Of a DNA stretch of 64,000 nucleotides, positions 9,347 to 18,246 are shown piece by piece. Source of the DNA: Xanthomonas sp. Leaf131 (GTDB lineage Bacteria > Pseudomonadota > Gammaproteobacteria > Xanthomonadales > Xanthomonadaceae). The notes under the pieces were generated by a model. It had not been told where the DNA came from and searched no databases. It worked only from the letters and a program-made list of their open reading frames with translations. Location: positions 94,024 to 158,023 of the forward strand of contig NZ_LMOG01000006.1 in NCBI RefSeq assembly GCF_001423495.1. The letters are read 5' to 3'. Both the position numbers and the translations under genes were made by a program. The stretch's first letter is position 1. Every line of letters starts with the position of its first letter.

Positions 9347-11077
9347 TTAGCGGCCGTCAGCGATCGGCACCGGGCGGCCACCGTTGAAGGTGGACCACGC
9401 CGGTGTACGCAGCACGTTGCCGAAGCCATCCAGATGCAAGGTGCCGGTGGCGCCGCGCAGGCCGCCGTCGGCGCCGGTGGCGAGTTTTTCCAGATACGCG
9501 CTGATCTTCCAGGCGTCGTAGCCGAATGCGAACAGGCGTGCGCCGGGGCCGCGTGCGCTGGGCAGCGTGCTGGCGACTTGGGTGGAGGCCGGCAGGCCGG
9601 ACACGCCCAGGGCGGTCCAGGTTTCGCTCGGGTAGATGATGCCGTCCAGCGCCAGGTCGTCTTCGACCTTGCCGGTGCCGGCCACCAACTGCGAGGTGCC
9701 CACACGCGATTTGCCGGCGAATCCGCTCAACGCCAACTGCGGCGCCAGCGCCCGCGCCGTGTTGCCGCGCACGGCCAGGAATACCGCATCGGCAGTGCCG
9801 TAATTGCGCAGCTGCGCGCCGATATCGCCCGGCACTTCGGCCACGCTGATGCTGCCGGCGACGGTGCCGCCGCGTTCGGTAAAGCGATCGCGGAAGGCCT
9901 TGATGGTGCGCTTGCCGTTGTCGTCGCTGGTACCGACGATCAGCACATTGCGGCGCTCGCGCGAGAGCAGGTATTCGGCGGCCATGATGCCGTCGTCTTC
10001 CGGCGCCAGCGAGAAGCCGGCGCTGCCGCTGGGCGGCGCCTTGTTATCGGTGGGGCGGTTGAGCGCCAGCACCGGCACCGCCAGTTGGCCGCGTGCGAAC
10101 ACCGCGCTGACTTCGTCGCGACCCAGCGGGCCGACCACGTAGTCCACACCGGCGCTCACCGCCTTGTCGTAGGCGGCATTGGCGCCGGCGGCGGTGCCGG
10201 CGGTGTCGAAGAAGCGCAGTTCCGGGCGGCGGCGGGTTTCGGCGTAGTAACCGGCCAGCAGGCCGTCGCGCACCGGCGCCGAGGCGGTCGCCAGATTGCC
10301 GCTGAGCGGCAACAGCACACCCAGCTTGATCGGCGGGCGATAGCCATCGCGTTCGGCCGGCGGGCGCTTGCTGGTGTCGAAGCCCCACTGCGCATCGCGC
10401 TCGAACGCGCGCGGCAACGCCAGCCCGCGGCTGATCAGGGCGCGGCCGGCGAAGTTGTACAGCGGGTCGCCAGCCGGTAGCGCGGCGGTGCGGCCTTTGA
10501 GCGTGGCGTCGTCGAGTGCGGCGAGCAGGCGCACGATCGCGCGCTGGTTCTCGCTGCGCGCGGTGCCGGTCAGGCTGGCATCGGCGCGTGCGCGGTCGGC
10601 GGCGGCACCGAACAGGTCGCCGGTGCCTTCCAATGCGGCGGCGCGTGCCAGCAGCCAGCGGGTCTGCAGCGGCTGCGGCAGGCCCTGCGGGCTGTCGCCC
10701 AGGGCCTGCAGCGCTTGCGCTGCTTGCTTGTCGATCACCGCCAGCTCGCCGGTCAATAGCTCGAAGCGGGCGCGGTCTTCGCCGGTGAGATGGCGCGGGG
10801 TCACCTGCGCCAGCAGCGTGCGCGCACGTGCGTCATCGCCAGCGTCATGCCAGCCGAATGCGGATGCTGCCAGCAACCGGCTGCGCTGCGCACCACTGGC
10901 GCTGGCGGCTTCGGCTTCCAACTGCTGCGCCGCCTCGCGCGGCTTGCCCTGGTCCAGCAACGCCAGCGCCGCGCTCTGCGTGGGCGAGGCGGTCTGGGTG
11001 ACGCTGCTGGTAGCGCAACCGGCGGCCAGCATGACCAGCAGCGACAGGGCGGAGATCCTTGCAACACGCTTGTTCAT
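9347..11077 (-). CDS. lpoA: LpoA-like outer-membrane lipoprotein, penicillin-binding-protein activator
   Basis: LpoA activates PBP1A from the outer membrane in gammaproteobacteria. The 576-residue protein has a lipoprotein signal with lipobox LAAGC (Cys21), an N-terminal helical repeat region (about 30-250) and a C-terminal periplasmic-binding-protein-like domain (about 265-570) with GVLLPLSG and DGIIYPS. It diverges from rsmI, with 82 nt between the start codons, and yraN follows 4 nt downstream. The family is clear. Activation of PBP1A here is inferred from the family. Confidence 0.88.
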   Translation of the reverse strand: MNKRVARISALSLLVMLAAGCATSSVTQTASPTQSAALALLDQGKPREAAQQLEAEAASASGAQRSRLLAASAFGWHDAGDDARARTLLAQVTPRHLTGEDRARFELLTGELAVIDKQAAQALQALGDSPQGLPQPLQTRWLLARAAALEGTGDLFGAAADRARADASLTGTARSENQRAIVRLLAALDDATLKGRTAALPAGDPLYNFAGRALISRGLALPRAFERDAQWGFDTSKRPPAERDGYRPPIKLGVLLPLSGNLATASAPVRDGLLAGYYAETRRRPELRFFDTAGTAAGANAAYDKAVSAGVDYVVGPLGRDEVSAVFARGQLAVPVLALNRPTDNKAPPSGSAGFSLAPEDDGIMAAEYLLSRERRNVLIVGTSDDNGKRTIKAFRDRFTERGGTVAGSISVAEVPGDIGAQLRNYGTADAVFLAVRGNTARALAPQLALSGFAGKSRVGTSQLVAGTGKVEDDLALDGIIYPSETWTALGVSGLPASTQVASTLPSARGPGARLFAFGYDAWKISAYLEKLATGADGGLRGATGTLHLDGFGNVLRTPAWSTFNGGRPVPIADGR

Positions 11078-11159
11078 TTCAGATCCATTGGACGGGGCCC
11101 GCCAGGGCGGACCGTTAAAAACGCTACGATTCTACCCTTTGCCCCCGGAAATACCGCTG

Positions 11160-11981
11160 ATGACGTCCCCCGGAACCCTGCACGTGGTCGCCACGCCGAT
11201 CGGCAACCTGGCCGACCTGTCGCCGCGTGCGCAGGAGGTGCTGCGTGGCGTGGCCGCGATCTGCGCCGAAGACACCCGCCACACCCGCCAGCTGCTCGGC
11301 CATTTTGGCATCGACCGTCCACTGCTGGCCCTGCACGACCATAACGAAGAGGCGATGTCCGAGCGCATCGTCGCGCGCCTGCGCGAAGGCGAGTCGCTGG
11401 CCATCGTCAGCGACGCCGGCACCCCGCTGGTCAGCGACCCCGGCTTCAAGCTGGTGCGCGCCGCCCGCGCAGCCGGGATCCGGGTCAGCCCGGTGCCTGG
11501 CGCCTGCGCCGCCATCGCCGCGCTCAGCGTGGCCGGCCTGCCCAGCGACCGCTTCAGTTTCGAAGGATTTCTACCCGCCAAGAGCGCTGCCCGCCGCGAA
11601 CGCCTGGCGCACCTGGCCGGTGAGACCCGCACCCTGGTGTTCTACGAATCCTCACACCGCATCGTCGACTCGCTGGCCGACCTGCGCTTCGCCTTCGGCG
11701 ACGAGCGCCCGGCGGTGATCGCCCGCGAGCTGACCAAGCTGTTCGAAACCGTGCTCGACGGCACCCTGGCCGAGCTACAGGCCAAGGTCGAAGCCGACGA
11801 CAACCAGCGCAAGGGCGAGTTTGTGGTGATGGTGCAGGGGGCCGCAGACGCCGCCGAAGGCCAACTGGCCGAAGGCCGCCGCGTCTATGCCAAGCTCGCC
11901 GAACATCTGTCACCGTCGACGGCTGCCAAGTTGGCTGCCGAGCTGACCGGTGCGCCGCGCAAGGCGTTGTATGGCGGCTAG
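11160..11981 (+). CDS. rsmI: RsmI, 16S rRNA (cytidine-1402-2'-O)-methyltransferase
   Basis: RsmI 2'-O-methylates C1402 in the decoding centre of 16S rRNA using SAM. The 273-residue protein has the tetrapyrrole-methylase fold signatures LHVVATPIGNLADLS at the N-terminus, AEDTRHT, SDAGTPLVSDPG and ITKLFET-like RELTKLFETV. The start ATG 11160 gives the normal family length. Sequence upstream in the same frame is antisense to lpoA and was excluded. Confidence 0.95.
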   Translation: MTSPGTLHVVATPIGNLADLSPRAQEVLRGVAAICAEDTRHTRQLLGHFGIDRPLLALHDHNEEAMSERIVARLREGESLAIVSDAGTPLVSDPGFKLVRAARAAGIRVSPVPGACAAIAALSVAGLPSDRFSFEGFLPAKSAARRERLAHLAGETRTLVFYESSHRIVDSLADLRFAFGDERPAVIARELTKLFETVLDGTLAELQAKVEADDNQRKGEFVVMVQGAADAAEGQLAEGRRVYAKLAEHLSPSTAAKLAAELTGAPRKALYGG

Positions 11982-12031
11982 GTATGCCCTCGCAGAAGCA
12001 CGTTTGCGTGCGACGGTGATTTCTCGATAAG

Positions 12032-12057
12032 GCTTCTCGCGCCCGGGTGCGCTCCTA
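12032..12057 (-). repeat. Single GTAGGAGCGC repeat arm
   Basis: On the minus strand this reads GTAGGAGCGCACCCGGGCGC and continues GAGAAG. It is nearly identical to arms at 56838-56866 and 56936-56962, so it is one arm of a dispersed REP-like family. Here it stands alone between rsmI and rnpB. Confidence 0.6.
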
Positions 12058-12110
12058 CCGGCAATGGCGGGGCTGGCATCGCTGCGCCGTTCTGCAAGGT
12101 GGCGATAGCG

Positions 12111-12116
12111 TATAGT
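12111..12116 (+). promoter_or_regulatory. -10 hexamer for rnpB
   Basis: TATAGT lies 8 nt before the first paired base of RNase P RNA, the right distance for a -10 box. No convincing -35 hexamer is seen 17 nt upstream. Confidence 0.55.
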
Positions 12117-12123
12117 GCGCCCC

Positions 12124-12553
12124 GGCGGAGTCGGCCAGACAGTCGCGTCACTCGCAAGAGTGCCGAGGAAAGTCCGGGCTCCATAGGGCAAGGTGCCAGG
12201 TAACGCCTGGGCGGCGCAAGCCGACGGAAAGTGCAACAGAAAGATACCGCCTACGTCCCTCGTCACCCCTCTGCCGCCACTGAAACGTGTCGGCGATGCA
12301 TAAGCATCGCCAAGTGCGTTCGGAGGCCGCAGAGGGGTGGCGAGGGGCCGGTAAGGGTGAAATGGTGCGGTAAGAGCGCACCGCGAGTCCGGTAACGGAC
12401 CGGCACGGCAAACCCCACCTGGAGCAAGACCAAATAGGGATCCATTGGCGTGGCCCGCGCTGGATCCGGGTAGGTTGCTTGAGCGCTGCGGTGACGTAGC
12501 GCCTAGACGAATGACTGTCCACGACAGAACCCGGCTTATCGGCCGGCTCCGCC
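12124..12553 (+). ncRNA. rnpB: RNase P RNA (M1-type catalytic RNA)
   Basis: This is the catalytic RNA that trims tRNA 5' leaders. The 5' side of helix P1 (12124-12136) pairs with the 3' side (12541-12553). Between them are the universal elements: CCAGACAGTCG near 12134, GAGGAAAGTCCGGGCTCC near 12163-12182, a long P12 arm (about 12250-12350, CCCCTCTGCC pairing with GGCCGCAGAGGGG), GGTAAGGGTGAAATGGTG, and AGACAAATAGG-like GACCAAATAGG with the 3' ACAGAACCCGGCTTATCGGCC. The length of about 430 nt is somewhat long because of P12. Confidence 0.95.
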
Positions 12554-12584
12554 GCCTTTTTTGGGCGTAGGCCCAAAAAAGGCG
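12553..12584. terminator. 14-bp perfect stem-loop with T6/A6 tracts after rnpB
   Basis: The arms 12553-12566 (CGCCTTTTTTGGGC) and 12571-12584 are exact complements around the 4-nt loop GTAG. The T6 run directly follows the closing P1 helix of RNase P RNA, so P1 plus the T-run could end rnpB. The larger hairpin could work in either direction. Confidence 0.6.
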
Positions 12585-12824
12585 CCCACGCTTGGTACCG
12601 CCGGTGGCGGTACAAAACGCGGGTCCCGCTCCGGGCATGCCAGAACCCCGCGGCTATCGCCGCGCCCCCTTGACTCAAGGGGGCTTGCACTCGGGTGCTT
12701 TGCTGGGCTCTTTGCTTCGGCTGCGATCAATGCGATCTGGGTGCTGCGGTCATTTTTACGTGGCTTGGGCTTCGCCCTCGCGGGCGACGCTGCGTTGGTG
12801 TTTCACCTGCGGTCGTGTTCGGCG
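12585..12824. other. Gene-free spacer with small palindromes
   Basis: No gene is supported. The spacer holds GGTACCGCC/GGCGGTACC-like complementary halves (about 12594-12614), CGCGGCTATCGCCGCG near 12649, and a perfect 9-bp hairpin GCCCCCTTG-act-CAAGGGGGC at 12664-12684. The last two recur together behind secA near 36747-36779. A 91-codon plus-strand frame across this spacer looks repeat-derived and was not accepted. Confidence 0.6.
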
Positions 12825-13142
12825 CTAGCCGAATGAGCGGGTGAATAGCTCGTCCAGGGCGTCGATGATGGTTTGGCCCTGGTCCTTCAACGTGCCGGCC
12901 GGCTTGTTTAGCACTGCCAGCGGCACCGAGGTCATTTCCAGGGGTTGCAGGATGACGCTGTGGCCGGCCACCGTGAGTTCGGGGGTGAAGCGGGACGGGG
13001 TCGGGGAGTGGGGGGACTTTCGGATCAGGGGTACGACGACGCGGCGCGGGGAGGCGTCGAAGATCTTCGATTGGACAACGACCACGTACGGGACGTTCTT
13101 GTTCTGGCCGACGTTCGCGTAGACATCGAACTGGTCGGTCAT
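12825..13142 (-). CDS. ccdB: CcdB-family toxin (gyrase poison family)
   Basis: This 105-residue protein matches the CcdB fold: an N-terminal FDVYAN, then VPYVVVVQSKIFDASPRRVVVPL, a central LTVAGHSVILQPLEMTSVPLAVL, and a C-terminal helix. CcdB toxins poison DNA gyrase. The start ATG 13142 overlaps the antitoxin stop by 4 nt. In F-plasmid CcdB the terminal Trp99-Gly100-Ile101 is needed for killing. This protein ends FTRSFG instead, so its activity or target may differ. Confidence 0.85.
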   Translation of the reverse strand: MTDQFDVYANVGQNKNVPYVVVVQSKIFDASPRRVVVPLIRKSPHSPTPSRFTPELTVAGHSVILQPLEMTSVPLAVLNKPAGTLKDQGQTIIDALDELFTRSFG

Positions 13143-13390
13143 AGCGTGGAGAACTCGTCGGCGAAGGAGCCGTGCGCGTCGGTGAAGGTCTTCCACTCGC
13201 TTGCGGCGCGCTGCAATTCCATCGCTCGGGCGCTGTGGCTGTCGCGTTCTTTTGTCACGTACTCGGCCAGCAGTTCCTCGACCTTTGCCGACAGGTTGCC
13301 GGTCATCGCGCGGGCCTGGGAGGCGAGGTCGGAATTGATGGTCAGGTTCAACGGCTTCTTTTGTGCGGAGCTATCGTAATAACGACTCAT
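13139..13390 (-). CDS. ccdA: CcdA-family antitoxin
   Basis: This 83-residue protein has a ribbon-helix-helix N-terminus (KKPLNLTINSDLASQARAM) and an acidic, disordered-looking C-terminal half (ASEWKTFTDAHGSFADEFSTL), the standard CcdA layout. The C-terminal part should wrap and neutralise the toxin. A perfect AGGAGG ribosome-binding site lies 6 nt before the ATG at 13390. The stop overlaps the toxin start (ATGA), so the pair is translationally coupled. It is predicted to repress its own promoter. Confidence 0.87.
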   Translation of the reverse strand: MSRYYDSSAQKKPLNLTINSDLASQARAMTGNLSAKVEELLAEYVTKERDSHSARAMELQRAASEWKTFTDAHGSFADEFSTL

Positions 13391-13408
13391 GACGGACCTC
13401 CTGCGGTT

Positions 13409-13443
13409 ATGCGCATGCTGTGCGCATGATTCCCGGTTGTCAA
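13409..13443 (-). promoter_or_regulatory. ccdAB promoter and operator palindrome
   Basis: Reading the minus strand, a TTGACA -35 (13443-13438) is followed 17 nt later by CAGCAT (13420-13415). The palindrome ATGCGCA-N5-TGCGCAT (13409-13427) covers the -10 region, as expected of an operator for the ribbon-helix-helix antitoxin. The -35 box overlaps the stop codon of the NRDE gene. Confidence 0.5.
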
Positions 13444-14207
13444 TGCGTATCGGCGATGTCCAGTCGTGTTTCGCCTTGGAAGATCCCGTTTGGGCCGAAG
13501 CGGCGTTCGTGGATGAAGCCGCGGCCTAGATGGTCCACCGCGACGATGGTGCTGGCGCGCGTGCCGTAGCTGGGGCCGGTGATGAAGGCGGCCGAGAGCA
13601 GGCGTTCGGTCGCCAGGTCCACGCCGGTGTGCGGAAGCGCGGCGTCGGGTGCGGTGGCGGGGTTGCCCAGGGCGGTCCACAAGAATTGCAGGTCGTCGCT
13701 GTCGGCAGCGCACCAGTTGCCCAACGCAGTGGTCAATGCGGCGGTCTTGGGCCAGTGCGCGTCCAGCGGGCCGTTGGACATGCCGTGGATGCCGGGCGCC
13801 AGCGTGCGTGCCAATGGGGGGTGGTTGCTGAGGTGTTCGCAACGCTCGGCGTCGCACAGCAATAGATTGAATGGCGGGAAGTCGCCCGCGGCCGCTGCCA
13901 GATCGCGGGCGTAGGCGGCGGCATCCAGGCTGCCGGTCAGGTAATCGGCAATCAGATGACCGCGCGAGCGCCCGGACGCTGTGTCGAGCGGGTCGCGCAC
14001 GTTGGTCACCACCGCCACGCGACCGTGGTTGCCCAGGCCTACCCAGCTGCCGCCCGAGCGTAGGTCGCGGCCCGCCAGCACGCCGTCTGCCGGCGCTGCC
14101 CAACGTGCCAGCGGCGCGGTGGGGCGCTCGTGGAATTCATCGCGGTTGCCCGCCAGCAGCAAACGCCAGCGTGGGTGGGTTTTCCAGGCGAGAGCGACCA
14201 GACACAT
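13440..14207 (-). CDS. NRDE/TANGO2 family protein
   Basis: This 255-residue protein has the family's N-terminal MCLVALAWKTHP with Cys2 and the name-giving NRDE motif in LLLAGNRDEFHERP. SWVGLGNHGRVAVVTNVRD follows. Cys2 suggests an Ntn-hydrolase-like fold. TANGO2 relatives have been linked to haem or lipid handling in other organisms, but no function can be assigned here. The gene lies alone, upstream of ccdAB on the same strand and divergent from the mra cluster. Confidence 0.85.
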   Translation of the reverse strand: MCLVALAWKTHPRWRLLLAGNRDEFHERPTAPLARWAAPADGVLAGRDLRSGGSWVGLGNHGRVAVVTNVRDPLDTASGRSRGHLIADYLTGSLDAAAYARDLAAAAGDFPPFNLLLCDAERCEHLSNHPPLARTLAPGIHGMSNGPLDAHWPKTAALTTALGNWCAADSDDLQFLWTALGNPATAPDAALPHTGVDLATERLLSAAFITGPSYGTRASTIVAVDHLGRGFIHERRFGPNGIFQGETRLDIADTH

Positions 14208-14422
14208 GCCATCGATTGTCGCCTGTTTGCGCAGTTGCGACGTGTAGCCGGCTCAGTGTGAAGTGAGACCACGGTCGAGTTTACATGGCCTTCACGCCCC
14301 TGAACTTTTGTTCAATCTCAAAATCTGAGACGAAACAGCAACTTGTGGATAACCTTTGAACAAGTCTCTAAAGAGTGCTGCAACTCATTGATGCGACTGG
14401 CGATTTGCGACCTCCAAAGTTG
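14208..14422. promoter_or_regulatory. Upstream region of the division cluster with DnaA box and palindromes
   Basis: This region separates the NRDE gene from the mraZ promoter and contains no gene. A perfect DnaA box, TGTGGATAA (TTATCCACA on the other strand), is at 14344-14352. Two small palindromes precede it: TGAAC-TTTT-GTTCA (14301-14314) and TCTCA-AAATC-TGAGA (14316-14330). These may be sites for regulators of the division cluster. Confidence 0.55.
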
Positions 14423-14450
14423 TTGACAACCTTTGGCGCACTGCTAAGGT
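14423..14450 (+). promoter_or_regulatory. mra promoter
   Basis: A consensus TTGACA -35 (14423-14428) is followed after 16 nt by TAAGGT (14445-14450). Transcription would start near 14457, about 75 nt before mraZ. Confidence 0.7.
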
Positions 14451-14494
14451 GGGCAACGGAGGGAAAACCAGGTGTTTTGTGGTTTTTCGTGGTT
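14450..14494 (+). promoter_or_regulatory. Five 10-bp-spaced MraZ-type boxes
   Basis: TGGG, AGGG, AGGT, TGGT and TGGT begin at 14450, 14460, 14470, 14480 and 14490, exactly one helical turn apart. Known MraZ operators are TGGGN direct repeats separated by 5 nt, the same 10-bp period. The array overlaps the -10 box and the start of transcription, so MraZ binding should repress the cluster. Confidence 0.65.
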
Positions 14495-14530
14495 CAATGA
14501 TCCCCCAGCAGGTATTCGAGGTTGCATTCG

Positions 14531-14977
14531 GTGTTTCAGGGCGAGACTGCCATCACGGTGGACGACAAGGGGCGGATGGCGGTGCCAACCGCATACCGCG
14601 ACCTCGTCACGCGTGCGAGCGGCAACCGTCTGGTACTCACCTACAACCCGTTCGAAGCCGGATGCCTGTGGCTGTATGCGGAAAAGGAGTGGGAGCGGGT
14701 GCGTGACGATGTGATGTCCAAGCCCAATACCCAGCGCGTGGTCCGCACGCTGCAGCAGAAACTGGTGGGTTCTTCGGCAATGCTGGAGCTGGACGCCAAC
14801 GGCCGTCTGAGCATCCCGGCCAGCCACCGCAATGCGGTCGGCATCGAGAAAAAAGCCGTGCTGCTGGGCATGGGCGACAAATTCGAACTCTGGAGCGAGC
14901 AGGCACATCGCGCACTGATCCAGCAGACATTGTCTGACGGGGATCTGGGCGATGAATTGCTCGATCTCAGGTTGTGA
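14531..14977 (+). CDS. mraZ: MraZ, transcriptional repressor of the division and cell-wall cluster
   Basis: MraZ is a double AbrB-like DNA-binding protein that forms rings and represses the mra operon. The GTG at 14531 is chosen as start. It gives [19 protein letters not shown], aligned with the family N-terminus, and GAGG lies 9 nt upstream. An in-frame TTG at 14522 would add three residues. The two SpoVT-AbrB repeats show [14 protein letters not shown] and [13 protein letters not shown]. The length is 148 residues. The stop overlaps the first possible rsmH start. Confidence 0.95.
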   Translation: MFQGETAITVDDKGRMAVPTAYRDLVTRASGNRLVLTYNPFEAGCLWLYAEKEWERVRDDVMSKPNTQRVVRTLQQKLVGSSAMLELDANGRLSIPASHRNAVGIEKKAVLLGMGDKFELWSEQAHRALIQQTLSDGDLGDELLDLRL

Positions 14978-16050
14978 GCCGGGGTGCCCGGATGCGCGGT
15001 GAAGCGCAGCCCGGTCACCCGGTGTCGCAGCCGCCGGCGGCCCATGTGCCGGTGCTGTACACGCAGGTTCTGGATGGCCTGCAGGTGATCGAAAACGGAA
15101 CCTATCTCGATGGCACGTTCGGGCGTGGCGGACACGCCCGTGGCGTGCTGCAACACCTTGGCCCGGGAGGTCGACTGCTGGTGATGGACAAGGACCCCGA
15201 CGCGATCGCCGTGGCCGAACAGACGTTCGGTGGCGATGCGCGCGTGTCCATCCATCGCGGCAGCTTTGCCGGTCTGAGCCAGGTGGTCGCTGCGGCAACC
15301 GTCGACGGCATCCTGCTGGATCTGGGCGTGTCCTCGCCGCAGCTGGACGTGGCCGGGCGCGGTTTCAGTTTTGGCAAGGACGGCCCGCTGGACATGCGCA
15401 TGGACCCCGATGCCGGGCAGAGCGCGGCCGAGTGGCTGGCACATGCCAGCGACCGTGACATCGCCGATGTGCTGTGGACCTATGGCGAAGAACGCCAGAG
15501 CCGCCGCATCGCGCGCGCCATCGTGGCGCGCCGCACCGAGCAGCCGCTGCTGCGCACCGCGCAGCTGGCCGACCTGATTGCCTCGGTGATGCCGCGCGGC
15601 GACAGCAAGACCCATCCGGCTACGCGCAGTTTTCAGGCGATCCGCATCTACATCAACCGCGAACTGGACGATCTGGAAGCCGGACTGGACGCCGCCCTGG
15701 GCGCGCTCAAGCCGGGCGGCCGTCTGGCGGTGATCAGCTTCCACTCGCTGGAAGACCGCATCGTCAAGCAGTTCATGGCCCGCTACGCCAAGGCCCCGCC
15801 GAGCAATCGCCGCCTGCCGGAAGCGCAGCCGTTCGTGCCGACGCTGCAGCTCATCACCGGCGCGGTCAAGGCGGACTTCGACGAACTGAGCGTCAACCCG
15901 CGTGCCCGTAGCGCGGTGCTGCGGGTGGCCGAGAAGCTGGGAGTGGGGAACGGGGAGGCGGGAATGGGCAAAGGCGACAGCGCCGCTGCTTCCCGAATCC
16001 CGACTCCCGACTCCCGATTCCCGGCCTCTCCGAACGGAGACGCCGCATGA
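14974..16050 (+). CDS. rsmH: RsmH, 16S rRNA (cytosine-1402-N4)-methyltransferase with repeat-derived tail
   Basis: RsmH methylates N4 of C1402 in 16S rRNA, the same nucleotide that RsmI modifies. Visible motifs are [25 protein letters not shown] (SAM loop), [40 protein letters not shown] and [12 protein letters not shown]. The GTG start at 14974 overlaps the mraZ stop; ATG 14992 is an alternative. The conserved domain ends near residue 324. The last 34 residues, with [10 protein letters not shown] and IPTPDSRFP, are translated GGGAATC repeat. The stop overlaps ftsL. Confidence 0.95.
   Translation: MSRGARMRGEAQPGHPVSQPPAAHVPVLYTQVLDGLQVIENGTYLDGTFGRGGHARGVLQHLGPGGRLLVMDKDPDAIAVAEQTFGGDARVSIHRGSFAGLSQVVAAATVDGILLDLGVSSPQLDVAGRGFSFGKDGPLDMRMDPDAGQSAAEWLAHASDRDIADVLWTYGEERQSRRIARAIVARRTEQPLLRTAQLADLIASVMPRGDSKTHPATRSFQAIRIYINRELDDLEAGLDAALGALKPGGRLAVISFHSLEDRIVKQFMARYAKAPPSNRRLPEAQPFVPTLQLITGAVKADFDELSVNPRARSAVLRVAEKLGVGNGEAGMGKGDSAAASRIPTPDSRFPASPNGDAA
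15943..16025 (+). repeat. GGGAATC palindromic element, copy 2 (end of rsmH)
   Basis: The left arm is about 15943-15969 and the right arm about 15990-16023 (CCCGAATCCCGACTCCCGAC and onward). The core GGCAAAGGCGACAGC lies between them. The whole element is coding, as the RsmH tail. Confidence 0.85.
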
Positions 16051-16310
16051 GCCGCCTGCTGCTCATCGTGCTGCTCGCCTGCAGCATCGCCTCGGCGATC
16101 GGTGTGGTGTACATGCGCCACATGCATCGCAAGTTGTTCGTGCAGTTGTCCAAGCTCGAACACACGCGCGATGAATTGAATATCGAGTTCGGCCGGCTGC
16201 AGCTGGAGCAGGCCACCTGGGCGGAAAGCAACCGGGTCGATCAGGTCGCGCGTGCGCGCATCGGGATGAAGTTCCCGGAGACCAACGACATCGTGGTGGT
16301 GCGCCCATGA
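16047..16310 (+). CDS. ftsL: FtsL, divisome bitopic protein
   Basis: FtsL forms the FtsQLB complex that licenses septal wall synthesis. The 87-residue protein has a short N-terminus, one membrane helix (about 4-22, [19 protein letters not shown]) and a periplasmic leucine-zipper-like coiled coil (about 28-60, [20 protein letters not shown]). It ends with RIGMKFP, typical of FtsL. Its position between rsmH and ftsI is the standard one. It overlaps rsmH by 4 nt. Confidence 0.93.
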   Translation: MSRLLLIVLLACSIASAIGVVYMRHMHRKLFVQLSKLEHTRDELNIEFGRLQLEQATWAESNRVDQVARARIGMKFPETNDIVVVRP

Positions 16311-16377
16311 CAGAACGGCAGGACAGCCGTTTTGCACGGCGCAGCCGCCCGCAGGGTGGCGCATACGGAGGTGCGCC

Positions 16378-18246
16378 ATGAAAGCCGGCCGCAACCGCGC
16401 GCGCAGCAACTTCAACCTGCGTGGCCGCCTGACGTTGGTCGGCATCGCGCTGGGCCTGTGCTCGGTGACGTTGATCGGCCGTGCGGCGTTCGTGCAGCTG
16501 GTCAATCGCGACTTCTATCAGCGCCAAGGCGAAGCGCGCTACCTGCGCGAGCTGCCGATCGCCACCTCGCGCGGCATGATCACCGACCGCAATGGCGAGC
16601 CGCTGGCGGTGTCCACGCCGGTGGAATCGATCTGGGTCAATCCACAGGAACTGCTGCGTAATCCGGACCGTATTCCCGAGTTGGCCAAGGCACTCGGCCA
16701 GCCGTTGGACGAGTTGAACGCCAAGCTGGCGCAGAAGGCCGGCAAGGAATTCATGTACCTGCAGCGCCGGATCAATCCGGACAAGGCGCATGCCATTGTC
16801 GAGCTGAAGATTCCCGGCGTGTTCTCGCAGCGCGAGTTCCGTCGCTTCTATCCGCAAGGCGAGGCGATGGCCCATGTGCTGGGCTTCACCAATATCGACG
16901 ACCGCGGCCAGGAAGGCCTGGAGCTGGCCTTCGACGAATGGCTGCGCGGCAAGCCTGGCTCCAAGAAAGTGGTGCGCGATGCGCGCGGCGCCATCGTGGA
17001 GAGCGTGGACCTGGTGCGCCCCGCACAGCCGGGCAAGGACCTGACGCTAAGCATCGACCGCCGCATCCAGTTTCTGGCCTACAAGGAACTGCGTAACGCG
17101 TTGGTCGAAAACAATGCCGCCGGCGGGTCGATGGTGGTGATGGACGTGGCCACCGGCGAAGTGCTGGCGATGGTCAACCTGCCCACCTACAACCCCAATT
17201 CGGTCACCGGCATCAACCCGTCGGCGCGCCGCAACCGCGCGGTTACCGATCTGGTCGAGCCGGGTTCGACGATGAAACCGCTCACCGTGGCCACCGCATT
17301 GACGGCGGGCGTGGTGACCAAGGACACCATCATCGATACCAACCCCGGCTACATGGCCGTGGGGCGCTTCACCATCCGCGATGTGCCGCGCAACAACGGC
17401 GTGCTCAACGTCACCGGGGTGATCACGCGCAGCTCCAACATCGGCGCGGCCAAGATTGCCGCCAAGGTGCCGGATCAGACCTTCTATCAGTCGATCCGCA
17501 ACTTCGGTTACGGCAGCGCGCCGCATAGCGGATTCCCTGGCGAATCGGCCGGCGTGGTGCTGCAGCCGGCGCGCTGGAGCGGCCCGTCCAAGACCACCAT
17601 GTCGTACGGCTATGGCCTGTCGGTGACGCCGCTGCAGATCGCGCAGGCGTACGCCACGCTGGGCAACGGCGGCAAGCTGACCCCGCCGACCTTCGTGCGT
17701 GGACAGCACAACGAAACCCGCCAGGTGGTCACCCCCGAAGTGGCGCGCCAGGTCATCGACATGATGGAGACCGTGGTCACCCAGGGCGGCGCCAAGGGCG
17801 CGGCCATCCTGGGCTATCACGTGGCCGGCAAGACCGGTACCGCCCGCAAGAACGGCGCCAACGGGTACGAGCGCGGGCATTACAACGCGCTGTTCGCCGG
17901 TCTGGTGCCGGCCACGCGCCCGCGCTTTGCCACGGTGATCGTGATCAACGACCCGCAGGGCAAGGTGTATTACGGCGGCCTGGTGTCGGCGCCGGTGTTC
18001 CACAAGGTGATGGAAGGCGCGCTGCGTCTGATGGACGTGCCGCCGGACGATATCCAGTCGTGGCTGGCCGCACAGGCCGCCGGCAAGACCGGGCAGCCGA
18101 TCGTCAAGCCGCAGCCGGCCGATCTGGATCCGGCATTGGTGCCGGATCCGGTGGATGAAGTCTCTGCCGGTATTCCCACCGCACTTGCACCTGCGGCGCT
18201 ACCCGCGCCGGCCCAGCCCGCACCGCTGCAGGAGAGCCGCCAGTGA
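16378..18246 (+). CDS. ftsI: FtsI (PBP3), septal peptidoglycan transpeptidase
   Basis: FtsI cross-links peptidoglycan at the septum. The 622-residue protein has a cytoplasmic basic N-terminus, a membrane anchor (about 20-40), a pedestal/dimerisation domain (about 55-215) and the transpeptidase domain with the active-site motifs STMK (Ser297), SSN (352-354) and KTGT (485-488). A Pro/Ala-rich tail of about 60 residues follows the catalytic domain. GGAGG at 16369-16373 precedes the ATG. The stop overlaps the murE GTG start. Confidence 0.95.
   Translation: MKAGRNRARSNFNLRGRLTLVGIALGLCSVTLIGRAAFVQLVNRDFYQRQGEARYLRELPIATSRGMITDRNGEPLAVSTPVESIWVNPQELLRNPDRIPELAKALGQPLDELNAKLAQKAGKEFMYLQRRINPDKAHAIVELKIPGVFSQREFRRFYPQGEAMAHVLGFTNIDDRGQEGLELAFDEWLRGKPGSKKVVRDARGAIVESVDLVRPAQPGKDLTLSIDRRIQFLAYKELRNALVENNAAGGSMVVMDVATGEVLAMVNLPTYNPNSVTGINPSARRNRAVTDLVEPGSTMKPLTVATALTAGVVTKDTIIDTNPGYMAVGRFTIRDVPRNNGVLNVTGVITRSSNIGAAKIAAKVPDQTFYQSIRNFGYGSAPHSGFPGESAGVVLQPARWSGPSKTTMSYGYGLSVTPLQIAQAYATLGNGGKLTPPTFVRGQHNETRQVVTPEVARQVIDMMETVVTQGGAKGAAILGYHVAGKTGTARKNGANGYERGHYNALFAGLVPATRPRFATVIVINDPQGKVYYGGLVSAPVFHKVMEGALRLMDVPPDDIQSWLAAQAAGKTGQPIVKPQPADLDPALVPDPVDEVSAGIPTALAPAALPAPAQPAPLQESRQ

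Noticed and set aside
12561..12836. Plus-strand 91-codon frame after rnpB
   Set aside because: It begins inside the post-rnpB hairpin and runs through palindromic spacer DNA. It looks like a repeat-derived open frame, not a gene.
14301..14314. GAAC-N4-GTTC palindrome resembling a Gram-positive SOS box
   Set aside because: Xanthomonas LexA sites are not of this form as far as I know, and a match this short is expected by chance.
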